The notes beneath the pieces are model-generated. The model did no database searches and was not told the origin of the DNA. It worked only from the letters and a program-made list of their open reading frames with translations. A stretch of DNA of 64,000 nucleotides from the NCBI RefSeq assembly GCF_030812415.1, contig NZ_JAUSST010000007.1, positions 310,001 through 374,000 on the forward strand, written 5' to 3'. The position numbers and the translations under genes were made by a program. Below, piece after piece: positions 25,388-34,234 of the stretch; the first letter of the stretch is position 1, and every line of letters begins with the position of its first letter. This DNA comes from Paenibacillus harenae. Its GTDB lineage: Bacteria > Bacillota > Bacilli > Paenibacillales > Paenibacillaceae.

Positions 25388-27451
25388 TTAAACGCCGAAC
25401 TTATCCGCCAGCCTCATAGCCAGCTCGTCATCCGAGAGAGGATTGCGGTGCGTGTTCTCCAAATAAATATATTTCTCCGTTTCCGGCATCAGAAAACGCT
25501 TGTACCACGCGAAGAAATCGGGGCTGTCGCCGTGCATGCGCAGCCAGCGGCGAAGCGTGTCCATATTTTGCACCGTGCTCTCGATATTCGTCAGCCAGTC
25601 CGCCCGGAAGAAATGAGCCCACTTTCCATGCTCGGCTTCCTGCAGCGCGACTTGGCCCTTCCGATAGTTCCACATCGCTTGCGATGCATACACGAACGCC
25701 AGCGGATAGTTTCCTTCACGGTAAGCGGAGTACGATCTCCCAAGTGCGTCGAAGCCCTCGCAGCCGGATAAATGCAGCTCTACGTGCAGCAGCAAATGAT
25801 CCTTCAGCCGGCGGCGATCCGGTTCCGCAAGCTCTGGAAGCAGCCGTTCGATCCGTTCCTTCAGCTCGCGCCACCCCTGGACGGCATCCGCGCATGTCCG
25901 GCGAAACCATTCAACTTGCTCCGGAAAATCGGCTACTCCCGTCGCCCAATACAAGCGGCGATCCCTATGTTCCGATCTTCCCTGCAACCAGTGTCCGACG
26001 ATTTGACGGGCCGGATGGTGATAGAACTCGTCCCCCGCCCGGTCGTCATCGTTCGGGCCATAAGGAATCGTCCGCCGTGCATAGTCGCGGAACATCTCGG
26101 CGATTTCCGAAGAACCTGAAGGGAACATCCGACGGACAAACGACCCAAGATGCTCATCCGTATCCGCCTCCCCCCGCGTCCACAGCTCCCGTATCAAGTC
26201 CAGCGTATAGACATGCGGCCGGATGTTGCCGCTATTCACGAGCACGTAATCCTTCGCGCGAGCCCGAAATGAATTCATTACCTCATCTGTGATCAACTTC
26301 GCTGGAGCCGGGAATAACGACAAATGATTGGAGGCCTGAAGATCGTGGAACGTCACATGGTAGTAAATGCCGTGCTTGCCGTCATCCGCTGGACCGGGCA
26401 AGGACGGAATTCGCAGGTTTTCGTTGCCGTTGCGGCGGGACACCATCTTGCCGTATCCGTTATCTGCCCATACCTTGATAATGTCATCGGGAATGGAGAT
26501 ATACCCTGCTTTGTACAATTCGGAGATCTCCCCATACAACGCGACGCAGCACTGCGGATCGGTCACCTTGCTGCGGACCATCTCGTATTGTTTGCGTACG
26601 ACTCGGCTGATCATTTCACCGCGCTTCTCGGGCGTGTCGAATGCGGGATCCTGAATCCAGAAAGGCTGATCTCCTTGTCCCCGGAAAGATAGTACCCAAA
26701 CAATGTTGCGGTCCTTCTGCTTCTCGATCGCTTCTTCCCATAATGCTTCGAACATCTCCGGGTTCTCTTGATAGCTCGCTTTCTTTCCTTCATACGCTCT
26801 CAGAAACATCTCGGCGCCCAATGGCTCTGCATGGTGATGGGTAATCCATAATCCCATCTCCGCAGCCAGATCGGCATGCACGCCGTGCCTCGGCAGGTCG
26901 GTGCCGGGAATGACCATATTCCCTCCGCAGCGCAGCAGCGCTTCAAATACAGGCTGCCATACCTCGCGAGTCGGCGGATACTCATCCTTCCAGCCGATCA
27001 GGCACACCTCGTCGTTGACGAACCAACCGCGGAACCGGACGAACGGCTCCGTCGAATCGCAATCGCACTCCGGAAGCTCGACGCGGCTTCGCCGCACGGG
27101 AGGAAGGTCCGCCCAGAACCAGAACGGATCGACGCCGAGGTGCTTTCCGCTATATTCGAGCATGCCGTAGACCAGTCCGAGATCGTCGCCCGCAACAATG
27201 TGAAGCTGTGTTCTGCCACCATCCTTCACGAAGCGGAAGCTAAACGCTTCCGGCCGTTCCGGGCACCGGTCTTCGGGCACAGCATAGCGGACGACCACGT
27301 CGGCCTGCTCATCCTCCGCCGAGATGAGTCTTGGAATAGCGCCAAAAACCTGTTCATGGTCCCGCTTCACCATTTCCAAAGCATGGCGGATTGGCGAAGC
27401 CGGATTTTTCGGAATGCGGTAAGTCGTATTACGGTCAATGATAAGCGCCAA
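25388..27451 (-). CDS. Glycosyl hydrolase family 115 alpha-glucuronidase-like
   Basis: 687 residues, no signal peptide. The N-terminal domain (ALEMVKRDHEQVFGAIPRLI, then LVYGMLEYSGKHLGVDPFWFWADLPP) and the catalytic barrel (FRGWFVNDEVCLIGW, GGNMVIPGTDLPRHG, and WVLSFRGQGDQPFW) have the GH115 layout. GH115 enzymes remove (4-O-methyl)glucuronic acid from xylan or arabinogalactan. It is shorter than many secreted GH115 proteins, consistent with action on imported oligosaccharides. TTG start at 27451 behind GGAGG. Markedly GC-richer than the GH43 gene next to it. Confidence 0.85.
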   Translation of the reverse strand: MALIIDRNTTYRIPKNPASPIRHALEMVKRDHEQVFGAIPRLISAEDEQADVVVRYAVPEDRCPERPEAFSFRFVKDGGRTQLHIVAGDDLGLVYGMLEYSGKHLGVDPFWFWADLPPVRRSRVELPECDCDSTEPFVRFRGWFVNDEVCLIGWKDEYPPTREVWQPVFEALLRCGGNMVIPGTDLPRHGVHADLAAEMGLWITHHHAEPLGAEMFLRAYEGKKASYQENPEMFEALWEEAIEKQKDRNIVWVLSFRGQGDQPFWIQDPAFDTPEKRGEMISRVVRKQYEMVRSKVTDPQCCVALYGEISELYKAGYISIPDDIIKVWADNGYGKMVSRRNGNENLRIPSLPGPADDGKHGIYYHVTFHDLQASNHLSLFPAPAKLITDEVMNSFRARAKDYVLVNSGNIRPHVYTLDLIRELWTRGEADTDEHLGSFVRRMFPSGSSEIAEMFRDYARRTIPYGPNDDDRAGDEFYHHPARQIVGHWLQGRSEHRDRRLYWATGVADFPEQVEWFRRTCADAVQGWRELKERIERLLPELAEPDRRRLKDHLLLHVELHLSGCEGFDALGRSYSAYREGNYPLAFVYASQAMWNYRKGQVALQEAEHGKWAHFFRADWLTNIESTVQNMDTLRRWLRMHGDSPDFFAWYKRFLMPETEKYIYLENTHRNPLSDDELAMRLADKFGV

Positions 27452-27518
27452 CTTAAGTTTCCTCCTATTATAGGGATCTTCGAGCGGAGCTCAAAGTCTC
27501 TCCTTTTAATGAAGCCGT

Positions 27519-27551
27519 CAGCCCTTCAACGAGCCGAGCAGTTTCAGGTCA
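27519..27551 (-). pseudogene. Possible last codons of a lost sugar permease gene
   Basis: Overlapping the GH43 stop, an alternative minus frame reads DLKLLGSLKG and a stop at 27519. The GSLKG ending is typical of LplC/YtcP-type permeases, and the intact permease at 28843 ends IGSLKG. It is too short to be sure; it may be chance. Confidence 0.2.
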
Positions 27552-28817
27552 AGTGCAGACTTTAACACTTTCAAGTGTTACGAAGTAGTCATCACTGCCG
27601 AATTGCGTACCGTCTTTTTTATACCAGACCCCATTTTCGCCCATTACTCCGACTTTCAGCGTATAGCTTCCATGTGAAAGTTTCGGGGAAACGTATTTCA
27701 TATTGGAATCCGGCACCAAACTGTAAAAATCAATAATTGCGTGATGAATACGTTCGCCTGTGTCATCATAGATGGAAAACTCCGCATAGCCGCCATGACA
27801 ATCACTTATCCCGTAAACCATAATTTGTGATCCTTCAAAGGGATAACTCACTGAATCTCCTCGCCCATTTGAACGAGACGGCAAAGGTTCATTCATGCCT
27901 TCTAGAAAAACCTGGGAAATCGATTCACTCGCCCATACCGGCCAATATTCAGGGATGGAGCAAATGTCTTCTCGAACTGTGATGGGCAGCCAAACCTGTG
28001 TGGCGCTTGAAGCTTGACGAGGAAATGACCAACGATCCCCCATATAAATCGGTACTGTTTCCCCATCTGCTTCTAACGAAAAGACAAAGGAACACTGAGA
28101 GTTATAGGTTAAACTGCCTTTCGGACAAAATAATCCTTGTTCTTTCCAAGGTCCATGTAAGTTGTTCGAAACGAAATAATAGTTGTCATTTCTTTCCCAA
28201 CTCGTTTTATTGGAAAACATCATAAAATAGTTGTCCCCGTGGCGGAACATGGCCGGTGATTCACCGCCAGGCGCAATATTTTCCGCAACCTTTTCTACTG
28301 CGGTCAGACAGTCATCGCTTAACCGATAAATGTCGCCCTCGTGAAGCAATAAATAAGCTGTTCCATTCTCGTCAACGAAGGTGCCCATATCCCACATTCT
28401 TATGGGCTTCCCTTCGAAAAGCAGCAATCCTTGAAACTTGAATGTACCGTCAATCGTATCGCAAGTCGCAAGCCCTATGCACGGATCCGCGTATTTCAAA
28501 TTATCCGTGTGCATCAACATGACAAAGGTGTCGGTTTTATGATTCTTTAATACCTTTACCCGTTCTCCAATTCGATCAGGCCCAAGAAGCCCTTGCTCCT
28601 GCGGCGGCAATGCCAAGCCTTCAAAATGCCAATCCGATAGGTTATAAGAGGAGTAACACGAAAAACCCACGAACTTATTAACATCGTTCGTTTTGTATTC
28701 TCCAAAAAGATAGTATTTATCTCCTTCCTTTAACATACAAGCACCGTGTGCATTGACCGTCTCCCCATTTTGATCGAACCACGGTACCCCATTGAAAATA
28801 TAAGCTTTATTCATCAT
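27549..28817 (-). CDS. Glycosyl hydrolase family 43 protein (GH43_24-like)
   Basis: 422 residues, no signal peptide. The five-bladed propeller of GH43 (about 1-300) shows VNAHGACMLKEGDKYYLFGEYK, SCYSSYNLSDW, RMWDMGTFVDENGTAYLL and APGGESPAMF. The NAHG...GEYK start is that of the subfamily holding exo-beta-1,3-galactanases. The C-terminal 120 residues (VSYPFEGSQIMVYGISD..., LSHGSYTLKVGVMGENG) form a beta-sandwich appended domain. It lies downstream of the importer genes and likely trims imported galactan side chains. ATG 28817 follows GAGG. Lower GC than the GH115 gene beside it. Confidence 0.8.
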   Translation of the reverse strand: MMNKAYIFNGVPWFDQNGETVNAHGACMLKEGDKYYLFGEYKTNDVNKFVGFSCYSSYNLSDWHFEGLALPPQEQGLLGPDRIGERVKVLKNHKTDTFVMLMHTDNLKYADPCIGLATCDTIDGTFKFQGLLLFEGKPIRMWDMGTFVDENGTAYLLLHEGDIYRLSDDCLTAVEKVAENIAPGGESPAMFRHGDNYFMMFSNKTSWERNDNYYFVSNNLHGPWKEQGLFCPKGSLTYNSQCSFVFSLEADGETVPIYMGDRWSFPRQASSATQVWLPITVREDICSIPEYWPVWASESISQVFLEGMNEPLPSRSNGRGDSVSYPFEGSQIMVYGISDCHGGYAEFSIYDDTGERIHHAIIDFYSLVPDSNMKYVSPKLSHGSYTLKVGVMGENGVWYKKDGTQFGSDDYFVTLESVKVCT

Positions 28818-28842
28818 GATTTTATCCTCATCCCAGCTCGAT

Positions 28843-29712
28843 TTATCCCTTAAGCGATCCGATGAACATGCCTTTGTTGAAATACTTCTGCAGGAACGGA
28901 TAAATGACCAGCAGAGGAATTGCCGTAATCAGGATCGCCGCCATACGCGCCGACGGAGTGTACGTAAATATCGGTTCGGCAAGCTGACCGATTTTCTCGT
29001 CTTCCAGGATTAACATCTGTCTCAGAAATACTTGCAGCGGCCATTTCGAAGCATCGTTAAAATAGATCACGGCCGAAAAATAAGTATTCCAGTTTCCCAC
29101 AATACCAAACAAGGTAAACGTAGCGATCACAGGCTTGGCCAAAGGAAGGATGATCGTTCCAAAAAGCCTCCATTCCCCGCATCCGTCGATCCTTGCAGAT
29201 TCCTTAAGCTCATAAGGAATCGATCCGAAGAAGCCGCGCATGACAATTACGCTAAACGCACTGACGGCTCCCGGCAACCAAAGCGCCCAATACGTATCGA
29301 TGAGATGAAGACCGGACACGACCAGGTAACTTGGGATAAGACCGCCGGAGAATAGCATCGTAAACAAAATCATAAAATTAATCGCCGTTCGACCCTTGAG
29401 CCAACGTTCCGACAACCCGTATCCCATCATAGAAGTTAATGTCATACTGATGATGGTTCCGAAGAAGGTAATGATGACGGAGCTCTTTAACGCGCCAACG
29501 AAGCTGGGGTTGTACAACAAATATTGATAGGCTTCGAGCGTCCAGGAGCTTGGGATGAGGAAGAATCCCCGCGTGTAATAGTCCCGCTCCGGCGCGAACG
29601 AAGTTGAGATGACATAGAACAATGGAAACAGGATCAACAGCGTGAAAGCGATCAAGAAGGCGTATACGAAGACCGTAAAAACCCGGTCGCCCTTCGACAT
29701 TAGTTTCACCAT
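28843..29712 (-). CDS. Carbohydrate ABC transporter permease (YtcP type)
   Basis: 289 residues with six membrane segments, the EAA loop ELKESARIDGCGEWRLFGTIILPLA (about 175-200) and the ending QKYFNKGMFIGSLKG. It partners the permease at 29712, with whose stop codon its start overlaps (TAATG), so expression is coupled. GGAGGGAG precedes ATG 29712. Part of the operon binding protein, permease, permease, GH43, GH115, esterase. ATP is supplied by a shared ATPase encoded elsewhere. Confidence 0.92.
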   Translation of the reverse strand: MVKLMSKGDRVFTVFVYAFLIAFTLLILFPLFYVISTSFAPERDYYTRGFFLIPSSWTLEAYQYLLYNPSFVGALKSSVIITFFGTIISMTLTSMMGYGLSERWLKGRTAINFMILFTMLFSGGLIPSYLVVSGLHLIDTYWALWLPGAVSAFSVIVMRGFFGSIPYELKESARIDGCGEWRLFGTIILPLAKPVIATFTLFGIVGNWNTYFSAVIYFNDASKWPLQVFLRQMLILEDEKIGQLAEPIFTYTPSARMAAILITAIPLLVIYPFLQKYFNKGMFIGSLKG

Positions 29713-30671
29713 TAGTAGACTCCCTCCTCTCCGAGCCGCTTGGCGATCGTATTGGCTGCGACAATCATTACGAGTCCAACGACGGATTTAAACAATCCGA
29801 CCGCAGTCGAGTAGCTGAAGTCACCCTGCACGAGACCTATGCGGTACACGTACGTTTCGAATACGTCCGACACTTGCAGGTTCAACGGATTTTGCAGCAA
29901 GAAAATATGTTCGAAGCCAACATCGATAAAACTGCCGAGCCGCAAAATAAACATAATCACAATGATGGTCTTCAACGATGGCAACGTAATATGCCAGATC
30001 TGACGCAGCCTGCTGGCGCCGTCCACCGTTGCGGCCTCATACAATGCCGGATCGATCGAGGCGATCGCCGCCAAATAGATAATTGCGCCCCAACCGGCCC
30101 CTTGCCAAATATTATGGAATAACCAGAGGGGGCGAAAATAGTCCGGATTTGTCATAAAATCGATGCGTGCATATCCTAAAGCATCGAGGAGAACGTTCAA
30201 GCCGCCATCCTGCGAACGCATGAACAACACCGTGATCCCTACGATAACGACCCAGGATAAAAAATGCGGCGCGTATAATATGGTTTGCATGGTGTTTTTA
30301 AAATATTTGATTCTTACTTCATTGAGCAGGAGCGCAAGCAGAATTGGAAAAGGGAAACCGATGAACGTATCCAGCAGATTCAGGTACAATGTGTTTTTCA
30401 ACAGAAGCAAGAAGTCCTGTTCCGAAAAGAGTCGGACGAAATTTTGGAATCCGATCCACTCGCTCTTCCAGACGCCTCGGAACGGCGTGTAGTCTTTAAA
30501 TGCGATGAACACACCAAACATCGGTAGGTAGCGAAAAATGACGAATAACAGCACCCCGGGGAAAATCATCAAATAAAACGGGAATGCGCGTTTCATATAC
30601 CTCGCTCTTGCATTCGCCGCAGCAATCCTTTTGACTCCAACAGACTGAGATTGTATGGCGGATTGACTCAT
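29712..30671 (-). CDS. Sugar ABC transporter permease (LplB/YteP type)
   Basis: 319 residues: a basic N-terminal tail, then FPFYLMIFPGVLLFVIFRYLPMFGVFIAFKDY and six membrane helices. The EAA loop is LYEAATVDGASRLRQIWHITLPSL (about 205-228). It pairs with the 28843 permease for uptake of a plant-polysaccharide oligomer. Strong GGAGGGAG ahead of ATG 30671. A stable hairpin (30724) separates it from the upstream binding-protein gene. Confidence 0.92.
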   Translation of the reverse strand: MSQSAIQSQSVGVKRIAAANARARYMKRAFPFYLMIFPGVLLFVIFRYLPMFGVFIAFKDYTPFRGVWKSEWIGFQNFVRLFSEQDFLLLLKNTLYLNLLDTFIGFPFPILLALLLNEVRIKYFKNTMQTILYAPHFLSWVVIVGITVLFMRSQDGGLNVLLDALGYARIDFMTNPDYFRPLWLFHNIWQGAGWGAIIYLAAIASIDPALYEAATVDGASRLRQIWHITLPSLKTIIVIMFILRLGSFIDVGFEHIFLLQNPLNLQVSDVFETYVYRIGLVQGDFSYSTAVGLFKSVVGLVMIVAANTIAKRLGEEGVY

Positions 30672-30723
30672 AACCTCTTAGCTCCCTCCTATTCCGTCGC
30701 GGGCACAACCGCCAAGAGCAGGA

Positions 30724-30749
30724 CAGGCCGCAAGTGAAGTTGCGGCCTG
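30724..30749 (-). repeat. Intercistronic hairpin between binding protein and permease genes
   Basis: Perfect 10-bp stem CAGGCCGCAA/TTGCGGCCTG with a 6-base loop, 25 bases after the binding-protein stop. No T-run follows on the minus strand, so it probably protects the upstream mRNA or attenuates downstream expression rather than ending transcription. Confidence 0.65.
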
Positions 30750-30773
30750 CCTAAACCATGCTCTTGAAATCGG

Positions 30774-32315
30774 TTATTTGTTGGCTGCTTCGTTAATTTC
30801 TTTAATGATTTGTTCTCCGCCGTTTGCCATCCAGTCCTTGGAAGCCTGTTCGATATATTCGATCGGTTGTTTGCCAACAATGATCTGTAAAACAGCTTCC
30901 TCGAACTTGGTGTTCAAATTCGCCCATTTATCCTTGTACGTATTCGAATAGAATTCGAGTCCCCCGGCATCATTCGTCCACGGATATTGTTTTGCGAGCT
31001 CCGTATAGGCATTATGACGTTGTATATCTTCCTCAGTCGACCAGGCGAAAATAATAAAATCGGTGCCGGGACGGGTAAACAATGAGCTGTTCAAGAACCG
31101 GGGAAAGCCGCTTTCCCACTTGTCGGTGACTTCGTATTTGCCCTCTGCGTTTTTCTTATAGTGAATGCCTTCGATGCCATTCTTCATGACCGAGGTGCCT
31201 TCATCGGTGACCCACCAATCGAAGATTTGCAGGATCCGATCAATCTTGTCCGCATCCGCTTTGGCGTTGATGACTACCTTGTCCAAGCCGTTCACATATG
31301 CATTGTTTCCTCGATCCCCCTTCGGACCGATAGGCGGAGCCATCGGAGCGACCACCGGATTCAAATTCGGGTTGTTTTTCTTGATGTCCCCTTGGAGCAG
31401 ATGGTAGCCGTTGTGATAGTTGAACACTCCCAGCTTGTTACCCTTCATCATATCCTCAACTTCATTGCCTTTGCGAAGCACGAAGTCTCTATCCAGTACA
31501 CCTTCGTCATAAGCCTTCTTCATGAAGGCAAGATAAGCCTTATACTCCTCTACTTGCGTCTGCCGCGGGATCAGCTTTCCGTCTTTCTCCATCCATTCAT
31601 TCGCAATGCCGAACGCATTCCGGATCTGTGGAAGAGATCCAGTGAAGCCGATCGTATCGCCGTTAACGCCGTTCTTGTCGGGATCCTGCGTCGCGAATGC
31701 CTTTGCGATTTCATAAAACTTGTCGATCGTAAACTCATCGGCAGTCGGAAGCGTTATCCCCAGGTTGTCCAACCAGTCCTGACGAATTTGTACCGTGTCC
31801 CGGACGATCCAGGAGATATTAGTTAACCCGAATATCTTATCGCTCGGATTCAGCATTTTCACCGCTTCGTGGTCGGCCGGATATGCCTTGTTCAGGTTCG
31901 GGTAATTCGGCAATAATGGCATCAAATCTACGAATGCGCCTTCGGATTGCCAATTAAGAAAATCAGATCCGCCGATGCTGTAAACGTCCGGAAGATCACC
32001 TGAGGCTGCAATGACCTTAAACTTTTCGCCGTATTCTCCTCCGTTAATGATCTGCAGCTTGAGGTCGATATTGAATTTCTTGTTCAAATACTGGATGGTC
32101 GGGTGATCCTCCGCCCATTTCGCACCATTCCAATATTTTACGGCGATCGTGATTGGAATCTTTTTTTCATTATTCGCCGCTTGCTCGGTTGGGGCCGCCT
32201 CCGTGTTTGTCGACGTGTTTTCCGTCGTTGCATTTCCGCCGCTGTTGCCGGCTGAACAACCGACAACCAGGCTGAGAGACAGCAACAACAATGTAACCAC
32301 TTTCAAAAGCTTCAT
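30774..32315 (-). CDS. Extracellular solute-binding lipoprotein
   Basis: 513 residues with lipoprotein signal (SLSLVVGC, Cys about 20), an Asn/Thr/Ala-rich linker, and an LplA-type binding domain (IQYLNKKFNIDLKLQIINGG, DLPDVYSIGG, WEAWVTDEGTS-like WWVTDEGTSVMKNGIEGIHY). It delivers oligosaccharide to the permeases at 29712 and 28843. First gene of the operon. A near-consensus -10 without a clear -35 lies upstream, as expected for activation by the response regulator at 34231. Confidence 0.92.
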   Translation of the reverse strand: MKLLKVVTLLLLSLSLVVGCSAGNSGGNATTENTSTNTEAAPTEQAANNEKKIPITIAVKYWNGAKWAEDHPTIQYLNKKFNIDLKLQIINGGEYGEKFKVIAASGDLPDVYSIGGSDFLNWQSEGAFVDLMPLLPNYPNLNKAYPADHEAVKMLNPSDKIFGLTNISWIVRDTVQIRQDWLDNLGITLPTADEFTIDKFYEIAKAFATQDPDKNGVNGDTIGFTGSLPQIRNAFGIANEWMEKDGKLIPRQTQVEEYKAYLAFMKKAYDEGVLDRDFVLRKGNEVEDMMKGNKLGVFNYHNGYHLLQGDIKKNNPNLNPVVAPMAPPIGPKGDRGNNAYVNGLDKVVINAKADADKIDRILQIFDWWVTDEGTSVMKNGIEGIHYKKNAEGKYEVTDKWESGFPRFLNSSLFTRPGTDFIIFAWSTEEDIQRHNAYTELAKQYPWTNDAGGLEFYSNTYKDKWANLNTKFEEAVLQIIVGKQPIEYIEQASKDWMANGGEQIIKEINEAANK

Positions 32316-32354
32316 TGTAACACTCCCCTAATGGTGTTTTTGTTTACATTGTTA

Positions 32355-32360
32355 ATTATA
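32355..32360 (-). promoter_or_regulatory. -10 element of the second importer operon
   Basis: The minus strand reads TATAAT 40 bases before the binding-protein ATG. At 16-18 bp upstream there is no TTGACA-like hexamer, the pattern of an activator-dependent promoter. The likely activator is the AraC-type regulator encoded at 34231. Confidence 0.5.
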
Positions 32361-32392
32361 GATCCTTCTCATACCTCTAAAATTGTACAATC

Positions 32393-34234
32393 TCACGAAA
32401 TGTTATCCTTTTTTATGAACGGAATCCTTACCGAAATGACAGTCCCCTGATTCGGGAAGGAATGGATATCGACTCCGTAGTTTTGTCCGTAATAAAGTAC
32501 CAGCCGGCTGTGTACATTTGTTAGTCCGAGTGATTGAGACGCTTTCACTCCATGATTGGGCTGTTTGGTGATCATCATCAGCCGCTCTTTCAGATTTTGC
32601 AAAATAGTGTCATCGATTCCGGACCCATTGTCCGCAATCTCAATGATCAAGTCATTTCCTTCGGGATACGCGCTGACCATAACTGCAGCCTTTCCATTAC
32701 GGGGCTCAACCGCATATTTCACAGCATTCTCGACGATAGGCTGTATAGAAAGCTTGATAATGCGCGCGTGCTTATATTTATCATCCACATAAACATTGCT
32801 TTCGAAATGCCGGGTATACCGAATATGGATAATCTCAAGATATCTCTTCAGATGATCCAATTCCTCTGCAAGACTAATCTCCGACTGCTCCAGCTTTGCC
32901 GTAAACCTGTATAACGATGCCAAATTTTCCGCCATCTTTTCGATCTTCGGGACCTCCTCCAAATACGCGATACTTTTGATGATATCGAGCGTGTTATACA
33001 AGAGGTGCGGGTTGATTTGATTCTGCAGTGCATGAATCGTCGCTTCTTTCTGAAGCAGCTGCGTCTGGACTTCTTTAAGCTCCATTTTGTATACCGTATT
33101 TACCAGCTCACTCAGCCGTCCGGCCATACGATTGAAGCTTAAACTAAGCAACTGGATCTCGTCGCTCCCCGGAGTGACGGGCGCTCGTACGGTTAAATCG
33201 CCGGTCTGCAGCTTTTCCATCGCTCTTTTCAGCTCAATCATCGGCCTTGTAATACGATTTGCAGCGAACGGTACCGAAATCATGATGAGCAGAATAAGCA
33301 AACCCATCACGACGACGGCGGATATCTGCGCGATTTGCAGACCAGTGGCCATCTCCCCCAGAGGCACCAACGCAATCGTCTTCCAACCGGTCAGTTCGGA
33401 AATGCTGTAGGAAACAAGATACTGCTTGCCCTGCCATGTCTGAAGGGAGTTTGGCTTGCTAAGCGTAAGCCACGAAAGCTCGGTTTCCCCGATTGGGGAA
33501 GCGAGCATGTCCTCGTCGGGGTGGTATACGATTCTTCCGTCCGGGGATACCATAAGGATGTAGCCCGTATCGCCTATCCGCATATTTCCAATCATGTTCT
33601 TGATTTCGGTCAATCTCATATGCAATACAAGCTGACCCGATAAAGTCGTATCTTTCACGTCAAAGATGGGAATGGCAACAGCAATGAGCGGAATGGTTCG
33701 ACGGTCCTCGTAGAACGTCGGGAATATTTCCAGTTTTGTATTAAGGGGCCGTTGGTACCATAGAAGTCTTGCCAGCTCAGCATCCGTGAAAGAGCCCGAC
33801 GCTTGCAAAACTCTTCGATCCTGCGACATAAGATAGATGTCCTCGATCTCGGGATAATTAAACGCAATATACTTGTTAAGCATTTCTCTGATCATGTAAC
33901 GATTCTCCAGACTCATCGTCGAATCGTCCCTGAGCCAATCCTGAATCAAGCTCGAATTGTCCTGCTGCAGTATGCTCGAATAACGCAGCACACCCGCGTT
34001 CATGGCGTATGTGGATCTGGCAATCTGTTGAAAATATATTTCCAACTGATGGTTCAGACTAACCGTTGTGGTTTCGGCAATATTGTAAAAATCCTGCTGC
34101 GTCGCCCGGCTGTAGTAGAAGTGAGAGATGTAGTTCATGGACAATACAGCGATCAATGCAATACTGATAAAGCTGGCGACTATTTTCTGCTTTAAGGACA
34201 ACCGTTGAAACCGCTGCTTCATATTCATTTTCAT
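32393..34234 (-). CDS. Sensor histidine kinase with Cache and HAMP domains
   Basis: 613 residues: TM1 about 16-38, an extracellular dCache-like domain (about 40-300, including GDTGYILMVSPDGRIVYHP), TM2 about 303-325, HAMP (ITRPMIELKRAMEKLQTGDLTVR), coiled linker, and the kinase box NQINPHLLYNTLD with phospho-acceptor His about 410. The ATPase domain has N-box IVENAVKYA and G-box IADNGSGI. It overlaps the regulator stop codon by 4 bases. It likely senses the substrate of the neighbouring importer. Confidence 0.93.
   Translation of the reverse strand: MKMNMKQRFQRLSLKQKIVASFISIALIAVLSMNYISHFYYSRATQQDFYNIAETTTVSLNHQLEIYFQQIARSTYAMNAGVLRYSSILQQDNSSLIQDWLRDDSTMSLENRYMIREMLNKYIAFNYPEIEDIYLMSQDRRVLQASGSFTDAELARLLWYQRPLNTKLEIFPTFYEDRRTIPLIAVAIPIFDVKDTTLSGQLVLHMRLTEIKNMIGNMRIGDTGYILMVSPDGRIVYHPDEDMLASPIGETELSWLTLSKPNSLQTWQGKQYLVSYSISELTGWKTIALVPLGEMATGLQIAQISAVVVMGLLILLIMISVPFAANRITRPMIELKRAMEKLQTGDLTVRAPVTPGSDEIQLLSLSFNRMAGRLSELVNTVYKMELKEVQTQLLQKEATIHALQNQINPHLLYNTLDIIKSIAYLEEVPKIEKMAENLASLYRFTAKLEQSEISLAEELDHLKRYLEIIHIRYTRHFESNVYVDDKYKHARIIKLSIQPIVENAVKYAVEPRNGKAAVMVSAYPEGNDLIIEIADNGSGIDDTILQNLKERLMMITKQPNHGVKASQSLGLTNVHSRLVLYYGQNYGVDIHSFPNQGTVISVRIPFIKKDNIS

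Noticed and set aside
25684-26292. Long plus-strand open frames opposite the GH115 gene
   Set aside because: High-GC antisense frames with Arg/Pro-rich composition and no recognisable domain.
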